9,891 bases of DNA. Source: an uncultured Actinomycetes bacterium. Lineage in GTDB: Bacteria > Actinomycetota > Thermoleophilia > Solirubrobacterales > Solirubrobacteraceae. The stretch spans positions 1-9,891 of the forward strand of contig CALAQT010000150.1 in NCBI GenBank assembly GCA_937888775.1, read 5' to 3'. The notes beneath the pieces are model-generated. The model was not told the DNA's origin and did no database searches. It saw nothing but the letters and a program-made list of their open reading frames with translations. This document shows positions 6,314 through 9,891 of this stretch, in pieces. A program made the translations under genes and the position numbers. Position 1 is the first letter of the stretch, and each line of letters begins with the position of its first letter.

Positions 6314-7197
6314 CCCTTCGGGAAGAACTCGGCTTCCACGGCCTCACCGATGCCGTCCCAGCGCTGACTCGCCCAGCCGAACAGCGGTCGAGCGACCTCC
6401 GGCAGAACCAGACTCGGCCACCCGATCTTCAGAAGCACATAGCAGAGCGCCATGGCGTCGCAGTAGTCGATCCAGAACTGCGTGAATGCCTTACCAATGA
6501 ACACCGGGCCGTTGCTCTGCCAAAGGTCGTAGTTGGTGTGGCCCGCCCGGCTGTGGGCGTATCGGCAGAGCTTCCGGTACGTGTCCCGCACGATCCCATC
6601 GGGATTCCGGCCGAACAGTCCCGCGCTCCCGAGGCGCCGGTCAATACTGGCCAGCCGCTGGTCTGTCGCGAGCGATTCGACGGCGTTGCCGAACTTGGGC
6701 TCGTAGGACCCCGCTCTCCAGTCGGTATAGCGGGCCGTGTCATTCCGGACTGCCAGGGCCGACCCGCACACCATCGCCTCGAGCGCGTTCCGGAGCCCAG
6801 CGGTCGCCTGGCGGTACCAGCCGTGGATGGCTGCGAAGGGTGCCGCCTGAAACTCGTCGCTCGCATCGAGTGCTGGCTCGAACATAAAGCCGGAGTCGCC
6901 TGGCTGTCCCGGCATCGAATGAACCCAGCCGCCCCATTGGTCATGGAGATCGTCGACGATCTTCCCCAGGAAGTCAGTTGTCCGCAACAGAACGTCAGTT
7001 GGGAGATCCATGATCCCCTCCCACGCCTCTCGCAGCACCACATCGTTCGGCGGCTCGCCACCGCCAGAGACGATCGCAAAGACGTGGTCTGCAAGGTACT
7101 GGCGCTGGGCGCGGAACAGGCCGACCCGCAGCGGCTCGCGATCCTCGGGCCGGCTGGGGCCGCTGGGTAGCTCATGGTTCAGGTTTCGCTCGTCCAT
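6310..7197 (-). CDS. Uncharacterised 295-residue protein, possibly HEPN-like
   Basis: I do not recognise a named family. The composition is normal for a soluble, mostly helical protein rich in Trp and Tyr. The region 130-152 is a long helix (LRNALEAMVCGSALAVRND). Residues 204-234 hold the best motif, RDTYRKLCRYAHSRAGH then LWQSNGPVF. R208-x6-H215 would fit the R-x4-6-H signature of HEPN RNases, some of which act in toxin-antitoxin and phage-defence systems, but this is a weak clue. ATG at 7197 lacks a clear ribosome site. The last codon and TGA stop (6310-6313) lie in the truncated IS110 sequence, so the native C-terminus may have been replaced. No antitoxin-like partner is adjacent. Confidence 0.75.
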   Translation of the reverse strand: MDERNLNHELPSGPSRPEDREPLRVGLFRAQRQYLADHVFAIVSGGGEPPNDVVLREAWEGIMDLPTDVLLRTTDFLGKIVDDLHDQWGGWVHSMPGQPGDSGFMFEPALDASDEFQAAPFAAIHGWYRQATAGLRNALEAMVCGSALAVRNDTARYTDWRAGSYEPKFGNAVESLATDQRLASIDRRLGSAGLFGRNPDGIVRDTYRKLCRYAHSRAGHTNYDLWQSNGPVFIGKAFTQFWIDYCDAMALCYVLLKIGWPSLVLPEVARPLFGWASQRWDGIGEAVEAEFFPKG

Positions 7198-7847
7198 CGG
7201 ACCAAAGAGTAGAAACGCCTCGGACGTATGAATGCCGCGCGAAGAAGCCGCAGAAGCACGGCTCTAGCCAAGCGCATATCGACTGCCCAGCACGTGCCAC
7301 GCGGGGCGCCGCCCGCGACTGCTTTGCGGTTTCGGCCCGGCCAAGCCTGACGAGTGCCTTGGCGACAAAGCGCTCGCCCGGATCGGGCGCCGGGCCGCCG
7401 GCGACGGACTTGTGGAATCGCCCAAATCCGCTCGCGCCGATCCGTGTCGCCGGCCGCAGGACTGTGGCGGGGGACGCTGGGCGCTGGCTGCTGCTTTCAA
7501 CCCGACCGGGCCAACCGGCGCGCTTGTGCAAACGCGTGCGAGCACCAGTCCGCCAGATACGGATGCTTGCCCAGACTCAGCTAGCGGACAGTCAACCGGA
7601 GGTCGAAAGCAGCCGACTGGCATCTACTGTCGAACGCGGTCGGAACCGACGAACTCGGAGGTTGTCGATTCCCGTGGACGCCGACGCCACGTTGCTGTTG
7701 CGCTCCGCGAAGCGGGAAGTCTCTTCGCTAGCGGCGCGTCGTCGTCACGACGGGATTTCGACTTGTAGCGGAATCTCGGTGTGATTCTGATGCGTTGGAA
7801 TGCATCGGTCGACGGCCACCATGCGGGGCGGACGGAGCTCAAAGGTG
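7198..7847. other. Gene-free stretch of about 650 bp
   Basis: Several frames stay open here on both strands, as expected at high GC, but all translate to Arg/Ser/Pro-rich sequence without family motifs. The only structure I saw is a 9-bp inverted repeat (7397-7405 with 7446-7454), unremarkable at this GC content. Because it lies beyond the 3' end of an int-xis operon it could contain an attachment site, but no repeat elsewhere in the window supports this. Confidence 0.45.
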
Positions 7848-8105
7848 CTAGCCACCCCAGAACGCTTCGTGGTCCAAGCTGTCAGCTTCGACTTGGGGCT
7901 CGGCCGCGGTTCGGCCTCGGTCGATCAGCTCGTCTAGATCTCGGCGGATGACGCGTACCCGCCGACCGATGCGAAGGGCGGGAAGGGATCCGTTGTCGAT
8001 CCAGTTTCGAATCGTCTGCTGATTGAGCTTTAAGATGGCCGCGATCTCGGCGACGGTGAGGAACTCGTCTGTTGTGTCGGGCGGACGGCGGGCGGGATTG
8101 GCCAT
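7848..8105 (-). CDS. Excisionase-family HTH DNA-binding protein
   Basis: An 85-residue protein with a MerR-like winged helix-turn-helix of the excisionase/HTH_17 type. FLTVAEIAAILKLNQQTIRNWI (15-36) forms the HTH, followed by the wing GSLPALRIGRRVRVIRRDLDELI (39-61), where the IGRRxRVxRxDLDxLI pattern is diagnostic. The acidic tail ends AFWGG. Such proteins bind att DNA and bias a tyrosine integrase towards excision, or act as small regulators of mobile elements. It starts 13 bp after the integrase stop and is last in the operon. No good ribosome site is visible before ATG 8105, so translation may depend on coupling to the integrase. Family call is firm; the excision role follows from position. 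Confidence 0.9.
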   Translation of the reverse strand: MANPARRPPDTTDEFLTVAEIAAILKLNQQTIRNWIDNGSLPALRIGRRVRVIRRDLDELIDRGRTAAEPQVEADSLDHEAFWGG

Positions 8106-8118
8106 GTCGTCGATCAGA

Positions 8119-9219
8119 TTAGGTTGCTGGTGAGCGGTCCCGCCGCCGCTGCTGGTGGCGTGCGAGCGGGTCGTGTCGGAGGCGGTCGATGCGGCGGCGT
8201 TCGGCGCCGAGCTCCTCGACGCTGTGGTGAACGTAGCGGCTGGTGGTCTCAGGCGAGGCGTGTCCCATGATCCGCTGCAGGCGCGAGAGCTCGGCTCCCG
8301 GCGCGGCCATGTAGAGCCGGCCGAATGTGTGGCGAAGAGTGTGCGGGTGCGCCTGGGCGGGCGCGACGCCGGCCGCGAGCATGACCGGCCGCACGATCCG
8401 GATCATCGCGTTGGTGGACAGCTGCCCGCCGGCATCGGGAAACGATCCGTCGCGTCGGCGGCGACCAAGCCGCGGAAACAACCACGGGTCGCAGGCCAGC
8501 TCTGGGACCTGTTCGCGCAGGTCGCGCCAGCGCTCAAGCGAGTCAGCGACACCGGCGAACAGAGGCACCGAACGCAGCTTGTTGCCCGTACCGTGGACGC
8601 GCAGATACACCGACCCACCCTGGTTATCCGATCGTCCCTGATCAAAGGGATCGGTAGGCAGCGAGCGTGCTTCGTGTGAGCGAAGGCCTGCCCCGCCGAG
8701 CGTCTCGATCAACGCGAGATCGCGCCCGGCAGCGATCGGTGAGCAGCGCGCCCGTGGCGACCCGGCGAGCCGAGCCCGGGCGACGGTCAAGACCTGCTCC
8801 CAGGCCTGGCGGTCAAGTCCCTGGCGGGCAGGCGCAGTGTCATGGACGGTCGGGATCTCGACCATCAAGATCACGGTCGCGTCGATCAGCCCGACCTGGT
8901 GCAGGTGGCGCGCGAGCTTTCGCAACGCCGCGCGCTCCTTCTTGACCGTCGACATCGAGCAGCGTCGCTCAAGCCCGTCTAGGTAGTCGACCAGCGCTTC
9001 GGGCGTAAACGCGTCAACTGACGCGGGCGCCGCATCCACGTGCTCTGAGAGCCAGCCAGCGAACCGCTCGTAGATGCCACGGTAGGTCCGCTGCGTCGCG
9101 GAGCTCTTTCGCATCATCACACCCGCCGCCCGCTGAGCGGCTGAAGAAAGCTCAACGCGCCCGCCCGCGGGCAACGTCAAGCTTGTTGCGCCGACGCCGT
9201 CGCTCCCGCCAGCGGTCAA
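8119..9219 (-). CDS. Tyrosine recombinase / phage-type integrase
   Basis: Site-specific recombinase with an N-terminal core-binding domain (SATQRTYRGIYERFAGWL ... TVKKERAALRKLARHLH) and a complete catalytic domain. Numbered from GTG 9318, the residues are Arg213 in GAGLRSHEA, Lys247 in GTGNKLRSVPL, His326 and Arg329 in HTLRHTFG, His353 in MGHASPETT and the nucleophile Tyr362 in SRYVHH. I chose TTG at 9219, giving 366 residues, because it overlaps the TGA of the upstream gene as TTGA. The longer GTG 9318 start would overlap that gene by 103 bp and adds a low-complexity Arg/Ala stretch. GTG 9120 would cut the first helix. It is fourth in a coupled operon that ends in an excisionase-type protein. 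The enzyme looks intact and probably drives integration of the element entering from the right. Confidence 0.93.
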   Translation of the reverse strand: MTAGGSDGVGATSLTLPAGGRVELSSAAQRAAGVMMRKSSATQRTYRGIYERFAGWLSEHVDAAPASVDAFTPEALVDYLDGLERRCSMSTVKKERAALRKLARHLHQVGLIDATVILMVEIPTVHDTAPARQGLDRQAWEQVLTVARARLAGSPRARCSPIAAGRDLALIETLGGAGLRSHEARSLPTDPFDQGRSDNQGGSVYLRVHGTGNKLRSVPLFAGVADSLERWRDLREQVPELACDPWLFPRLGRRRRDGSFPDAGGQLSTNAMIRIVRPVMLAAGVAPAQAHPHTLRHTFGRLYMAAPGAELSRLQRIMGHASPETTSRYVHHSVEELGAERRRIDRLRHDPLARHQQRRRDRSPAT

Positions 9220-9485
9220 AACGCGCGCGCTGATCGACCCGTCGTGTCGAGCTCGAGCTGAAGCGGCGACGCCTCGGCCGGCTCCTCGGTAGCGCGCGGA
9301 CGGCCGCGGCGTGACCAATGCACCGCCACCTCACGCGCGCGACAGCTGTAGTAGCTGACACCGCGATCAAACGGTTTGATCGCCAACCCGCCCGCCGCCG
9401 GACCGGTCACAAACGCCAAAAACCGTCGACCGGAACGATGCGCCACCTCGACGATGTCACCCGCCTCGATGCCCTCAAGACGCAT
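9216..9485 (-). CDS. Small beta-rich protein in integrase operon
   Basis: About 89 residues from ATG 9485. The first half looks like a small beta-barrel: GIEAGDIVEVAHRSGRRFLAFV then GLAIKPFDRGVSYYSCRAREV, followed by VHWSRRGRPR and a disordered acidic tail. The GD-hydrophobic-V opening and alternating strands recall SH3-like folds, but I know no named family. GGGGTGG lies about 8 bases before the ATG. The start overlaps the end of the preceding gene by 11 bp, and its TGA overlaps the integrase TTG, so translation of all three is probably coupled. An in-frame ATG at 9509 is the alternative start. It may bind DNA or assist the recombinase; that is inferred from position only. Confidence 0.75.
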   Translation of the reverse strand: MRLEGIEAGDIVEVAHRSGRRFLAFVTGPAAGGLAIKPFDRGVSYYSCRAREVAVHWSRRGRPRATEEPAEASPLQLELDTTGRSARAF

Positions 9486-9795
9486 CCGCGCCACCCCGAT
9501 CCCGGGCATCTTGGGCCGCTCGCACCCTGCCCAGCTCGCGCTGCGCCCGGTCGGCAACCTCCAACAGCCACGCCGGATGCTTACCGGCCGCCAACAGCAG
9601 CGCCTGCCCAATCGCCTCGCGGGCGCTCGGTGACTGACGCCAATCAAGCTGCCCACGGCGCCGCGCGACCCACACCTCCTCCCAGCGACTCTTCGCACGA
9701 TGCGAACGCCACTGCTGATGAGCGACCTGGACCAGGCCTCTCGGAGTCAAAAGCGTCAAGATCTCCGATCGGTTCTTGACCCCACTGCTAGCCAT
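9475..9795 (-). CDS. Small helical protein in integrase operon
   Basis: About 106 residues from ATG 9795, which overlaps the previous stop as TGATG. The N-terminus NRSEILTLLTPRGLVQVAHQQW resembles a small helical DNA-binding segment. Then come a Trp/Arg-rich centre (SRWEEVWVARRRGQLDWRQ) and an amphipathic helix (SAREAIGQALLLAAGKHPAWLLEVADRAQ). I recognise no family. The codon use matches that of the integrase. Its 3' end overlaps the next gene, at 9216-9485. A role as accessory DNA-binding protein of the recombination module is plausible but unproven. Confidence 0.72.
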   Translation of the reverse strand: MASSGVKNRSEILTLLTPRGLVQVAHQQWRSHRAKSRWEEVWVARRRGQLDWRQSPSAREAIGQALLLAAGKHPAWLLEVADRAQRELGRVRAAQDARDRGGADAS

Positions 9796-9891
9796 CAAAA
9801 CGCATCCAGCCGTGCCTCAAGCCGCAACCGACGCTCGTGCAAAAGCTCGAGCCGCTCGCGCACCTCCACCGGCAGATGATCACCCCAGCCC
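9795..9891 (-). CDS. 3' end of a gene that enters from the right edge
   Basis: The last 31 codons read GWGDHLPVEVRERLELLHER then RRLRLEARLDAF and TGA at 9795-9797. It is a charged Leu/Arg/Glu helix, probably coiled coil. The stop overlaps the next start as TGATG, so it belongs to the same operon as the integrase. The protein cannot be identified from this end. Confidence 0.65.
   Translation of the reverse strand, partial: GWGDHLPVEVRERLELLHERRLRLEARLDAF

Noticed and set aside
6244..7170. Plus-strand frame of 308 codons
   Set aside because: Antisense shadow of the 295-residue minus-strand gene, which has natural composition with Trp, Tyr and Phe. The shadow is Ala/Val/Pro/Arg-rich.
7397..7454. 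9-bp inverted repeat as an attachment site
   Set aside because: Short, GC-only sequence expected by chance here, with no second copy or core repeat in the window.
7359..7784. Overlapping plus-strand frames of 118-141 codons
   Set aside because: Arg/Ser/Pro-rich translations, no ribosome site, no motifs; typical high-GC open frames.
9219..9318. Longer integrase start at GTG 9318
   Set aside because: It would overlap the preceding gene by 103 bp and adds a low-complexity segment, whereas TTG 9219 gives a coupled stop-start.
1..9891. CRISPR array, tRNA or rRNA genes
   Set aside because: No regularly spaced repeats and no cloverleaf with a T-loop consensus were seen on either strand.

Overview
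The window is GC-rich with GC-biased third codon positions, and its proteins look actinobacterial. Candidates are high-GC soil actinomycetes or Thermoleophilia/Solirubrobacterales-type organisms; this is inference, since no rRNA or tRNA is present. The only clear chromosomal housekeeping-type gene is a secreted aldose 1-epimerase. The rest is accessory DNA: three transposase remnants of two families (IS630, IS110), two broken host genes, two orphan hypothetical genes, and a tyrosine-recombinase operon.

Layout. 1-770: a decayed IS630 C-terminus, a strong hairpin, and a 101-bp inverted-repeat element (525-625) with an internal hairpin. 771-1523 (+): a helical protein of unknown function. 1524-1847: no gene, but a perfect 12-bp inverted repeat. 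1848-2319 (-): the 3' part of a frameshifted PASTA-domain protein. 2324-3637 (-): aldose 1-epimerase with a signal peptide, behind a LacI-type operator at 3719-3734. 3863-5575 (-): an SDR oxidoreductase gene cut by an IS110 element at 3938-5449. Joining the two SDR pieces over a 2-bp AG/CT core restores the reading frame, so both ends of the IS are fixed to the base. 5576-6313 (+): a second, different IS110 element, truncated, with a structured leader and a small ORF overlapping the transposase start. 6310-7197 (-): an orphan 295-aa protein whose stop codon lies in the truncated IS110 sequence. 7198-7847: no recognisable gene. 7848-9891 (-): a tightly coupled operon of three small unknown genes, an integrase and an excisionase-type HTH protein, entering from beyond the right edge.

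How it works together. The epimerase would interconvert sugar anomers outside the membrane and is probably controlled by a sugar-responsive LacI/GalR repressor. The int-xis operon is probably the recombination module of an integrated element. The 3938-5449 IS110 has a long non-coding left end (about 260 bp) and almost none on the right. This is the arrangement of IS110-group elements, which carry their bridge RNA upstream of the recombinase. Short stretches of the left end match the insertion target and the element's right end, as guide segments would.

Four single-base frame disruptions occur in otherwise well-preserved genes. They are either real decay or assembly errors, and this decides whether the IS110 is active.
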